Origin: Clostridia bacterium
GTDB taxonomy: Bacteria; Bacillota; Clostridia; Oscillospirales; Acutalibacteraceae
Assembly: GCA_900766585.1 (NCBI GenBank)
Contig: CAAFVV010000031.1
Coordinates: forward strand, 1 to 35,216
Direction: 5' to 3'
DNA length: 35,216 bases
Position numbers and translations under genes: made by a program. The notes below the pieces were generated by a model. It made no database searches, was not told where the DNA came from, and saw only the letters and a list, made by a program, of their open reading frames with translations. Positions 1-5,637 of the stretch are shown one piece after another. Each line of letters starts with the position of its first letter. Position 1 is the stretch's first letter.

Positions 1-10
1 AAGGCTTTGA

Positions 11-99
11 TGGCGGAAGCGGTGGGATTCGAACCCACGTGCCCTTGCGGACAACTGCATTTCGAGTGCAGCTCGTTACAACCACTTCGATACGCTTCC
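11..99 (-). tRNA. tRNA-Ser (anticodon CGA)
   Basis: Reading the minus strand, a 7-bp acceptor stem (GGAAGCG at 99-93 with CGCTTCC at 21-15) is followed by a D arm, an anticodon stem CTGCA/TGCAG closing the loop CTCGAAA (anticodon CGA), a long variable arm, and a T arm containing GGTTCGAATCC. A discriminator G and an encoded CCA follow (14-11). The long variable arm and CGA anticodon identify a class II serine tRNA reading UCG. Two 5'-half copies of related serine tRNAs lie directly upstream (135-176 and 317-358), which marks this gene as a likely integration target. Confidence 0.95.
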
Positions 100-134
100 G
101 TGTATAAATATTCACTTTTAGGGACTAATCACAT

Positions 135-176
135 GATTTCGAGTCAGCCCCGTTATGACCACTTCGATACCTCTCC
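135..176 (-). pseudogene. 5'-half fragment of a tRNA-Ser
   Basis: On the minus strand this begins GGAGAGGTATCGAAGTGGTC and ends at ACTCGAAATC. It therefore contains the 5' acceptor strand, the D arm and the anticodon loop of a serine tRNA, and stops just 3' of the anticodon loop. The D arm matches the intact tRNA at 11-99 closely, but the acceptor strand differs. There is no 3' half, so it cannot be a functional tRNA. It is probably a displaced tRNA half left by site-specific integration at the anticodon loop. Confidence 0.75.
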
Positions 177-316
177 ATGTATCTTTAATGTTAATCGAGC
201 ATTTGGAAAAATGCAAGAAAAACACGCAAGAACGATATTAAATTATAGAACTTGAACTCCCGAAAAGCCTTATATTACGGGCATTTCCGGCGGACGAAAC
301 TACCAAAGTTGCCAAA

Positions 317-358
317 CATTTCGAGTGCGCCCCGTTATGACCACTTCGATACGTCTCC
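317..358 (-). pseudogene. second 5'-half fragment of a tRNA-Ser
   Basis: On the minus strand this begins GGAGACGTATCGAAGTGGTC and ends at CACTCGAAATG. It again covers the acceptor 5' strand, D arm and anticodon loop, with no 3' half. It is nearly identical in the D arm to the fragment at 135-176 and shares the CTCGAAA anticodon loop with the intact tRNA. Both fragments break at the same structural point, which favours recombination at a fixed site over random decay. Confidence 0.75.
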
Positions 359-562
359 GTATATGCTCACACTCAAAGTGAGGGGAACGAGCGCGATTCA
401 TTCTATCGGGCTATCCGGCGGAAAGATCAACCGCGTGGAAACTTATGCCGATACGCCTTATTATACAGGACAAGAACTGAAATGTCAATCCCTTTTTTGC
501 AAGAAAAACCTTATCGTTTATAAGGTATCGGCCAATAATCGCGATACGCACAGAGATCATGT

Positions 563-1180
563 TTATCGGGCTATTGTCAGGATGCCGGAACAAAAGGTTA
601 TTTTTTCAAAACATAAATGGGGGAAAACTGCTCGTAATTCTTCGGCAATACAATAAATTTCTTGACTATCCCATTGATCGCGGTTCTCTTCTTTGCATAT
701 ATACCACTCATCGCGGGTTTCAAAGGCGACATCTCCGATCAGAATCTTACCTTCCTCTTTCAGGTGGTTGAGCAGATCTTTCAGGAAATCAACCTTTTGA
801 CTATCTGTTAAGTGGTGAATAGAGTAAGTCGCCACAATAAAGTCATAGCGCTCCCGGTCTAGCGGTTCCGCCAACCCCCGTGTAAAATCCCCTTTATATA
901 GATGCGCATCAGGCATCTTTTCTAAGGCCATTTCGATCATTTTTGACGAAAAATCCTGTCCATAGACGATACACCCATTCTCGTATAGCTTTCGAGTCAG
1001 CGTTCCTGTGCCAAATCCTATGTCAAGTACGACGGGATGCGGTTTTTCCATTATTGTTTTATAAATCCTTCCCAGGATCTTTTTATATCCTGCAAACGGA
1101 TACGTATTTTTCTCTTCCGACAAGCCGACAGACTGATCATATCCGTTCGCCCATAAATCAAATCCTTTACTATCTAACAT
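563..1180 (-). CDS. class I SAM-dependent methyltransferase
   Basis: The predicted 205-residue protein has the Rossmann-like SAM-binding motif I VLDIGFGTG at residues 51-59, an acidic residue ending strand 2 (around GQDFS, residues 74-78) and the later IVATYSIHHL segment typical of small-molecule methyltransferases of the UbiE/YrrT type. The substrate cannot be read from sequence. I chose the ATG at 1180 because GGAGGTAA lies just upstream; the open frame extends further 5', but through an inverted-repeat element rather than protein-like sequence. It is probably cotranscribed with the GNAT and ATC-hydrolase-like genes, which share its strand. It lies in the AT-rich block between two tRNA-Ser genes, suggesting acquisition by transfer. 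The family is secure; the role is unknown. Confidence 0.85.
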   Translation of the reverse strand: MLDSKGFDLWANGYDQSVGLSEEKNTYPFAGYKKILGRIYKTIMEKPHPVVLDIGFGTGTLTRKLYENGCIVYGQDFSSKMIEMALEKMPDAHLYKGDFTRGLAEPLDRERYDFIVATYSIHHLTDSQKVDFLKDLLNHLKEEGKILIGDVAFETRDEWYICKEENRDQWDSQEIYCIAEELRAVFPHLCFEKITFCSGILTIAR

Positions 1181-1200
1181 ATTTACCTCCGTAAATTTCG

Positions 1201-1282
1201 ATTCGGCAAGCTCAGCAGTGGGGTTACTTATGGGCCTGACTCTTCGGTAATCCGCGCTTTGCGGAGTAAAGCCGCTTGCCGA
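1201..1282 (-). repeat. 82-nt element bounded by 11-bp inverted repeats
   Basis: ATTCGGCAAGC (1201-1211) and GCTTGCCGAAT (1272-1282) are perfect inverted repeats enclosing about 60 bases. The interior can form smaller hairpins, for example TCCGC/GCGGA on the minus strand. It sits between the GNAT pseudogene and the methyltransferase ribosome binding site, so it would lie in the methyltransferase 5' leader. No T-run follows, so it is not an ordinary terminator. It could be a structured leader RNA or a miniature mobile repeat. Confidence 0.5.
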
Positions 1283-1332
1283 ATTCATATGCCTTTTTCA
1301 GATGGTTTGTTTTCCGTCCTCAAAGCCGGAAT

Positions 1333-1864
1333 TCACAGATTCAGCTCAAACATTTTATACTCTGTCCATCCCGTATCCTCGTAAAACATATCTTTGGCTT
1401 CGACAAAATGAAATCCACAGCTTGTATAGAGCCGTTCTGCTGCTTTACACGCGCTGAGAACATCCAACCGCACAGCCTTTTTATTCTCACTCTTTGCGAC
1501 AGTTAAGATATTCTCCACCACAATTTTACCAATCCCTTTGCCTTGCAGCTCCGGATTAACCGCAAGGGCATGGGGTGTCAGAACTTCACTGTCATTACAG
1601 GTGATGCTCCAGGGACAGCCTTCATACCCTTCGTTGTGATCACTGTTCAGAATAACGCAGGCACACAAAGTATCGTTTTCGGTCAAAGTGTAACGCTCCC
1701 CGTCGGAAATACTGCTTTGAATAAACGCATCCGACGGATATACGCCTTTTTCCCATCCGAGATTTTGGCCCTCTGTGTTATTCTTAGTGAATGTTATCAA
1801 TTACATCCCAGTAGAATGTTTGAATCCTGTGAAAGTCAGCTTCACTCGCTTTTTGAAAAATCAT
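1333..1864 (-). pseudogene. GNAT family N-acetyltransferase, frameshifted
   Basis: The main frame carries a GNAT core: the acetyl-CoA-binding motif A region (HALAVNPELQGKGIGKI) followed by LDVLSACKAAERLYTSCGF, as in RimI-like acetyltransferases. In that frame the only start is a TTG at 1800 without a good ribosome binding site, and the N-terminus of the fold is missing. The missing part lies in another frame: from an ATG at 1864 one reads MIFQKASEADFHRIQTFYWD, a classic GNAT N-terminus, until a TAA at 1786-1784. Removing one base (the T of that TAA, position 1786) would join the two parts as ...DNIH-KNNTEGQNLGWEKG. I therefore call one gene broken by a single-base insertion, unless it is a sequencing error. 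The substrate is unknown. It lies 66 bp downstream of the ATC-hydrolase-like gene. Confidence 0.8.
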
Positions 1865-1930
1865 TTTTTCTTCATTAACGCCTTCGATTGGTCATTCGGC
1901 TCTAAAGCCCGGTTTATTCCGGCGTATTCC

Positions 1931-2551
1931 TCACCGCTGATCTCTGTAAAAATAGAAATCACACTTATCGCTGCCTCGTCCTATTGTGCCTTTTCGCTCA
2001 AAGGTGATACCGCACATGTCGCCGTAGACCCGTTCATCGCTGTAGCAGAAAGTACCCGTCAGTTCCTTGCAGCCAAGCAACTCGCAATACTTCACATAGG
2101 GGCATTGCAGGACATCGACCCGGTAATGCCTGCTGTCGTATTCGATCTCCTCAAATCCGAAGCCTGCCTCTCCGCTGAACGCAGTGCCGATCATCTTATG
2201 AAAGATCTTAAAGAAAAGCGGGCGGACAAAAGGGAGCTTCGTTGCCGTATGCAGGCGCTTCCGATCCGGCTCTACACCTATTCTTACGGATTCTTCTATC
2301 AATCCTATGGCTTCTTCGCGTGAGATATATTTGATCATTTGCAGATAGATCGCCGCCCGCGGGAAAATCATCCGTTCGGTGTGCAGCTTTTCCTTTTGGG
2401 AAAGTCCCTTATATTTCTCGCATAATTCATTACAAAGATTTACTGCGTCATTGACGAGAGCATCGGTCCGTTCCTCGCCGAGCTTGTTTCTCAACTCACC
2501 CAAGAGGTAAGAGAAACCGCCGAGCTTTTCATAATATCTTTTATCGACCAT
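1931..2551 (-). CDS. L-2-amino-thiazoline-4-carboxylate hydrolase-like protein
   Basis: A 206-residue protein resembling the ATC hydrolase family (L-2-amino-thiazoline-4-carboxylic acid hydrolase, known from bacteria that convert ATC to cysteine). The recognisable part is the C-terminal half, with LQCPYVKYCELLGCKEL, then FCYSDERVYGDM and ERKGTIGRGSDKCDFYF, which supply several conserved cysteines and a final CDF motif. Most members of unknown strains have no tested activity, so the reaction is a family inference. The ATG at 2551 is preferred over an in-frame GTG four codons upstream because that GTG overlaps the GGAGG sequence. A TATAAT with extended TG motif lies about 30 bases upstream. The GNAT and methyltransferase genes follow on the same strand. 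Confidence 0.7.
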   Translation of the reverse strand: MVDKRYYEKLGGFSYLLGELRNKLGEERTDALVNDAVNLCNELCEKYKGLSQKEKLHTERMIFPRAAIYLQMIKYISREEAIGLIEESVRIGVEPDRKRLHTATKLPFVRPLFFKIFHKMIGTAFSGEAGFGFEEIEYDSRHYRVDVLQCPYVKYCELLGCKELTGTFCYSDERVYGDMCGITFERKGTIGRGSDKCDFYFYRDQR

Positions 2552-2579
2552 ACTGCTGCACACCTCCGCTTTTGAATCT

Positions 2580-2608
2580 ATTATAACATGGTTTTGTGAC
2601 TTTTTCTA
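2580..2608 (-). promoter_or_regulatory. extended -10 promoter for the ATC-hydrolase-like gene
   Basis: The minus strand reads TGTTATAAT (-10 TATAAT at 2585-2580 with the TG extension). A weak -35 (TAGAAA) lies 17 bases upstream. It is about 30 bases before the start codon of the ATC-hydrolase-like gene and probably drives the three minus-strand genes down to 563. Confidence 0.6.
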
Positions 2609-2680
2609 CCGGCAGTTTCTTGACATACAGCTTTTAACGATTACAGCGGTGCAGAAAGCCCCAATAACCGTAAAACGCAT

Positions 2681-2716
2681 GAACCCCCGCCGCAGAATTG
2701 CTCTGCAGCGGGGTTC
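2681..2716. other. long imperfect hairpin without T-run
   Basis: GAACCCCCGCCGCAGA pairs with TCTGCAGCGGGGTTC with one or two mismatches. Neither strand shows a clean T-tract immediately after it (a looser ATGCGTTTT follows on the minus strand). It could be a second terminator for the tRNA-Ser(GGA) transcript or a relic. Confidence 0.4.
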
Positions 2717-2769
2717 GCTTATGTGCTTTAATAGCCGAAAAGCCTTATTTCAAGCGGTTTTCGGGCGTA

Positions 2770-2810
2770 GAAAAAGTCCACCGTAATTCTATCAAAATTA
2801 CGGTGGACTT
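2770..2810 (-). terminator. Rho-independent terminator of tRNA-Ser(GGA)
   Basis: A perfect 15-bp stem (AAGTCCACCGTAATT with its complement) with a 7-base loop, followed on the minus strand by TTT and C. It lies immediately 3' of the tRNA-Ser(GGA) gene. Confidence 0.85.
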
Positions 2811-2811
2811 A

Positions 2812-2903
2812 TGGCGGAGAAGGAGGGATTCGAACCCTCGAACCGCTGTTAACGGTTACACGATTTCCAATCGTGCGCGCTCGACCAGCTACGCGACTTC
2901 TCC
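2812..2903 (-). tRNA. tRNA-Ser (anticodon GGA)
   Basis: The minus strand gives the acceptor GGAGAAG pairing with CTTCTCC, the anticodon stem CACGA/TCGTG closing the loop TTGGAAA (anticodon GGA), a long variable arm, the T arm GGGTTCGAATCCC, discriminator G and encoded CCA (2814-2812). It is a class II serine tRNA reading UCU/UCC. It has its own promoter (2980-3008) and terminator (2770-2810), so it is a single-gene transcription unit. Confidence 0.96.
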
Positions 2904-3212
2904 ATTTTGTTGTTTACCCGTGAGCAGGCAGAAAAATACTTACCTTCAACCGGCTGTCGGTTTTTTCTCAACAGCCGCTATTATATCAGAAGTCGATCAA
3001 AAAATCAAGTGCTTTTTGCTTTTAAAAATAAAAAAGTTTACTCTTTTTTCAGATGCCGCGGGTCGGTCGGCGAAAAATCGCTGATAAACGGTGCCCGCCC
3101 TTTTCAAATCTGCAGCCCGGAAAACCGTGCATTTTCCGGGCTTAGGCTGCCGGATCACGGTGTTTCTGTGCCAAGCGTCATGGGAGGCGGCTAACTGGGT
3201 GGCCGTGTATGG
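2904..3212. other. intergenic region upstream of tRNA-Ser(GGA)
   Basis: About 310 bases without a gene. It contains the tRNA promoter (2980-3008), a leader hairpin (CGGCTGT/ACAGCCG, 2951-2978) and a second hairpin GCCCGGAAAA/TTTTCCGGGC at 3115-3141 with no T-run. The second hairpin lies about 70 bases past the end of the hydrolase fragment and may be its old terminator. Confidence 0.6.
2980..3008 (-). promoter_or_regulatory. sigma-A promoter of tRNA-Ser(GGA)
   Basis: On the minus strand -35 TTGATT (3008-3003), a 17-base spacer and -10 TATAAT (2985-2980). It lies about 75 bases upstream of the mature tRNA 5' end. Confidence 0.8.
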
Positions 3213-3598
3213 TTATTCTGTCCGGATCCATCTGTCCAGAAAACGCAGCTGATCCTCCGTGTGGAACCAGTGTTCACCGCCGGGCATGACGGTCAGTTCT
3301 GCGCCGATACGCTCGGCAAATGCCGACACGGTCTCTAAAGAGGTCAGCGCGTCCCGTTCACCATACAAAATGCGTGTGGGGATCCGCCAGAAAAGCGGAT
3401 GCTCGCGCACATAGCTAAGGTACTGCCACGACAGCGTTTCGCCAAACGCCGTGGGAATCTCCCGCTTTTCTGCCAGCTTCTGTTCCGTTACATTTTCCCG
3501 CCGCATCATCTCGCCGATCAGGTTTTCCATATCTATGATGGGCGAGATCAGATATGCTTTGTCGATCGTCGCTTCGGAGAGCGAGGACAGAGAGAAAA
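3213..3598 (-). pseudogene. alpha/beta hydrolase, C-terminal fragment
   Basis: The frame encodes the C-terminal half of an alpha/beta hydrolase: IDKAYLISPIIDME, then the acid region ILYGERDALTSLETV and the catalytic-histidine region MPGGEHWFHTEDQLRFLDRW. The N-terminal half with the nucleophile elbow (GxSxG) is absent. Protein-like sequence stops near 3598, exactly where plus-strand phage capsid sequence starts. The reading frame runs on to 3632 only as nonsense. No ribosome binding site precedes it. The gene was therefore cut by insertion or deletion involving a phage element and should be inactive. The original substrate is unknown. Confidence 0.8.
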
Positions 3599-3931
3599 AT
3601 GAACGGCGAAACGGCACTGACGCTGCGTACACTCAAGGACTCCGCCGGAAATTACCTGTGGAATCCGTCCGACAACACCATTCTCGGCAAGTCCGTAGTT
3701 ATCTCCTACGATATGCCGCCCGTTAAGGACGGCGCAAAGCCTGTGGTGTTCGGCGATTTCAGCTATTACTGGATCATTGACCGCAGCCCTGCCAGTGTCC
3801 AGGCGCTGAAGGAGCATTTTGTTACGCTCGACCAGATCGGCTATCTGGCTACGGAGTTTCTTGACGGCAAACTCATCCGCCGCGATGCGCTCAAGGCACT
3901 AAAAATTGCCGAAGCCGGGCAGAACAGCTAA
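3599..3931 (+). pseudogene. HK97-type phage major capsid protein, C-terminal fragment
   Basis: Beginning MNGETALTLRTLKDSAGNYL, this 110-residue stretch continues with a nucleotide-typical capsid C-terminus: GKSVVISYDMP, VFGDFSYYWIIDR, then FVTLDQIGYLATEFLDGKLI. The order and wording match the C-terminal third of HK97 gp5-like major capsid proteins; full proteins are roughly 300-400 residues. The upstream two thirds and any prohead protease or portal gene are missing. No ribosome binding site of quality precedes it. A terminator follows at 3942. It is a prophage scar, and its 5' edge coincides with the break in the hydrolase gene. Confidence 0.85.
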
Positions 3932-3941
3932 TCATGAAATC

Positions 3942-3975
3942 GGGTGCGGTGGGATTGTTCTGCCGCACCCTTTTC
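3942..3975 (+). terminator. Rho-independent terminator after capsid fragment
   Basis: GGGTGCGG pairs with CCGCACCC across a 13-base loop and is followed by TTTT. It lies 10 bases after the capsid stop codon and is probably phage-derived. Confidence 0.75.
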
Positions 3976-4239
3976 AAAGAAGGTATTACACCGAATTATG
4001 TGTTTTTCATAGAGGTTATTTGCCGCTTTGAAGGCTAATTACCCTTTTGATTTCGCCTTTTTTGCGCACGCAACCCCGGGCCGTTGCCCGAAACGGAAAG
4101 ACCCGGAGATGTGACCGCCCCTATGGGGCCATGTATCTCCGTGGATTTATCAGGCGGACTGACTGCCGGCCTTGCTGTCCGGGATCAAGACACTGCCGCT
4201 TTCGGCGGCGAAAAAACTATCTGGAAAGGATGACTCTCC

Positions 4240-4408
4240 ATGCCTATGCCCATCCGTGAGATCGCCGTTGACGAACGGCAGCGCTCTTATCTGCTGCCTA
4301 TATGAGCTACTATCTGCTGCGCACGGTGGATGAAACGGTCTGTGCAACGACGGCGGTCTGTCGCTGATCCATTTTCCGGATGCCGTGGAGGACGCTTTGG
4401 CGGAATAG
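4240..4408 (+). pseudogene. small decayed gene with two frame breaks
   Basis: An ATG at 4240 follows a fair ribosome binding site (GGAAAGGATG) and reads MPMPIREIAVDERQRSYLLP before a TGA at 4303. The next piece, MSYYLLRTVDETVC, is in another frame starting at 4302. A third piece, DGGLSLIHFPDAVEDALAE, ends at a TAG at 4406-4408. Together they make a plausible protein of about 55 residues broken twice. I do not recognise the family. Its place beside the capsid fragment suggests mobile-element or prophage origin. The 260 bases upstream (3976-4239) hold nothing recognisable. Confidence 0.5.
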
Positions 4409-4483
4409 AGCCATCCCCGCTTTATCCGTCTTTTTTATTGCGTGATCGACGGTGAGCTTTGATTACGGAACGCAGAAAACAAT

Positions 4484-4526
4484 ACCGGGCGGGTGATGAC
4501 TTTTATGGCCCGCCCGGTTCGTTTTT
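4484..4526 (+). terminator. Rho-independent terminator
   Basis: ACCGGGCGGG pairs with CCCGCCCGGT around a 15-base loop, and TTTTT follows after TCG. It closes the decayed region before the DUF4886 gene. Confidence 0.75.
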
Positions 4527-4637
4527 ATACCTGAGGCGTGAGCCGATACCTGTACGGAGCATCGACCTTGCCCGGCATTCCCGGATGATGTGAAAATGAG
4601 TGTGAAGCGCAGCCGCAAATTTTTCTTGCCCATAATC

Positions 4638-4666
4638 TTGCCTATATATAGAAAGTGTGCTAAAAT
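4638..4666 (+). promoter_or_regulatory. sigma-A promoter of the DUF4886 gene
   Basis: -35 TTGCCT (4638-4643), 17-base spacer, -10 TAAAAT (4661-4666). It lies 74 bases before the start codon. Confidence 0.7.
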
Positions 4667-4740
4667 CTATGCGTAGTCCTGACGGATGCTTTAAACGGAA
4701 TGGTCCGATCTTTGCGATCGGCTTACAGGAGGATGCTTTT

Positions 4741-5472
4741 ATGAAACTGTTATCCATAGGCAATAGCTTTTCGCAGGATGCGCACAGGTATCTGCATGAT
4801 CTGGCAAAGTATAACGGCATTGACCTTGAAACGGTGAACCTGTACATAGGCGGCTGCAACCTTTTGCGCCACTGCGCGTGTCTGGACAGCGGTGAAGCCG
4901 CATACGATCTTGAGCCGAACGGCGGGGAGGGCATCGCAAAGATCTCGCTTAGCGATGCCGTCCGCTCGGATGTGTTTGATATCGTTACCGTGCAGCAGAG
5001 CAGTTATGACAGCGGCAGACCGCAGACCTATTTCCCGTATATGGAAAAGCTCCTTTCCTTTTGCCGTGAAAATCAGCCCGATGCAAAATTGTTCTTTCAT
5101 CAGACCTGGGCGTATGAGACTGACAGCGCTCTCGACGCATTTGCCGATTACGACAGAGATCAGGCGGAGATGTTCCGCCGGATAGAGGATTGCACCGCAA
5201 TGGTAGAAAAGGTATTCGGTATCCCGGTCATTCCGACGGGCGCCATGCTCCAGAAGCTCAGAGATACCGTGCCGGAATTCGACTACAAAAACGGCGGGCG
5301 CAGCCTTTGCCGTGATGGCGGTCATTTGTCCCTTGACTACGGCAGACTTACCGCCGCATATACCTGGCTCAGATCAATAACCGGAGAGGCGGTCACGCTG
5401 AAAGGCTTTGCCGACTTCGACGATACGCTGACTGAAAAAATACAGGCGGCGGGCGATCAGCTTTTCGGTTGA
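4741..5472 (+). CDS. DUF4886 domain protein, SGNH-hydrolase-like
   Basis: A 243-residue protein opening MKLLSIGNSFSQDAHRYLHD, the hallmark N-terminus of DUF4886, a family with an SGNH/GDSL-like hydrolase fold. The early GNSFS serine (around residue 9), the asparagine in IGGCNLLRH, QQSS near residue 82 and the late DGGHLS near residue 198 resemble the spaced Ser-Gly-Asn-His blocks of that fold. There is no signal peptide, so it should act in the cytoplasm. Related proteins are often near carbohydrate genes, but nothing here fixes a substrate. The ATG at 4741 follows AGGAGG; the open frame upstream is not protein-like. It is a single-gene unit with its own promoter and a strong terminator at 5514. 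Confidence 0.8.
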   Translation: MKLLSIGNSFSQDAHRYLHDLAKYNGIDLETVNLYIGGCNLLRHCACLDSGEAAYDLEPNGGEGIAKISLSDAVRSDVFDIVTVQQSSYDSGRPQTYFPYMEKLLSFCRENQPDAKLFFHQTWAYETDSALDAFADYDRDQAEMFRRIEDCTAMVEKVFGIPVIPTGAMLQKLRDTVPEFDYKNGGRSLCRDGGHLSLDYGRLTAAYTWLRSITGEAVTLKGFADFDDTLTEKIQAAGDQLFG

Positions 5473-5513
5473 AACAGCGAAAACGGCATGCGGCACACCG
5501 CAGTGCCCCGCAT

Positions 5514-5560
5514 AAGGTCCGCAGATCCTTTGCTTTTTTAAGGATCTGCGGACCTTTCTC
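5514..5560. terminator. strong terminator after the DUF4886 gene
   Basis: A perfect stem of about 16 bp (AAGGTCCGCAGATCCTT with its complement) with a short T-rich loop and a trailing TTTCTC. It stands between the DUF4886 gene and the next operon promoter. Confidence 0.85.
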
Positions 5561-5572
5561 AAAGGCGGGGGA

Positions 5573-5601
5573 TTGCATGAAAGAAAAGAATATGCTATAC
5601 T
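5573..5601 (+). promoter_or_regulatory. sigma-A promoter of the glycan operon
   Basis: -35 TTGCAT (5573-5578), exact 17-base spacer, -10 TATACT (5596-5601), 37 bases before the start codon of the CDP-glycerol transferase-like gene. Confidence 0.85.
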
Positions 5602-5637
5602 AAAGAATAATGGTAATGGGAAAGGAGGGCGCGTCCT

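Larger units (their letters stand above)
100..562. other. gene-free region with tRNA fragments
   Basis: About 460 bases without a convincing coding sequence. The open frames here are short and have no recognisable domain. The region is AT-richer than the core genes and holds two partial tRNA-Ser sequences, annotated separately. It is most simply read as the worn edge of an integrated element. Confidence 0.6.
4409..4740. other. intergenic region before the DUF4886 gene
   Basis: A 332-base region without a gene. It carries a terminator at 4484-4526 and a sigma-A promoter at 4638-4666, both annotated separately; the rest shows nothing recognisable. Confidence 0.6.
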
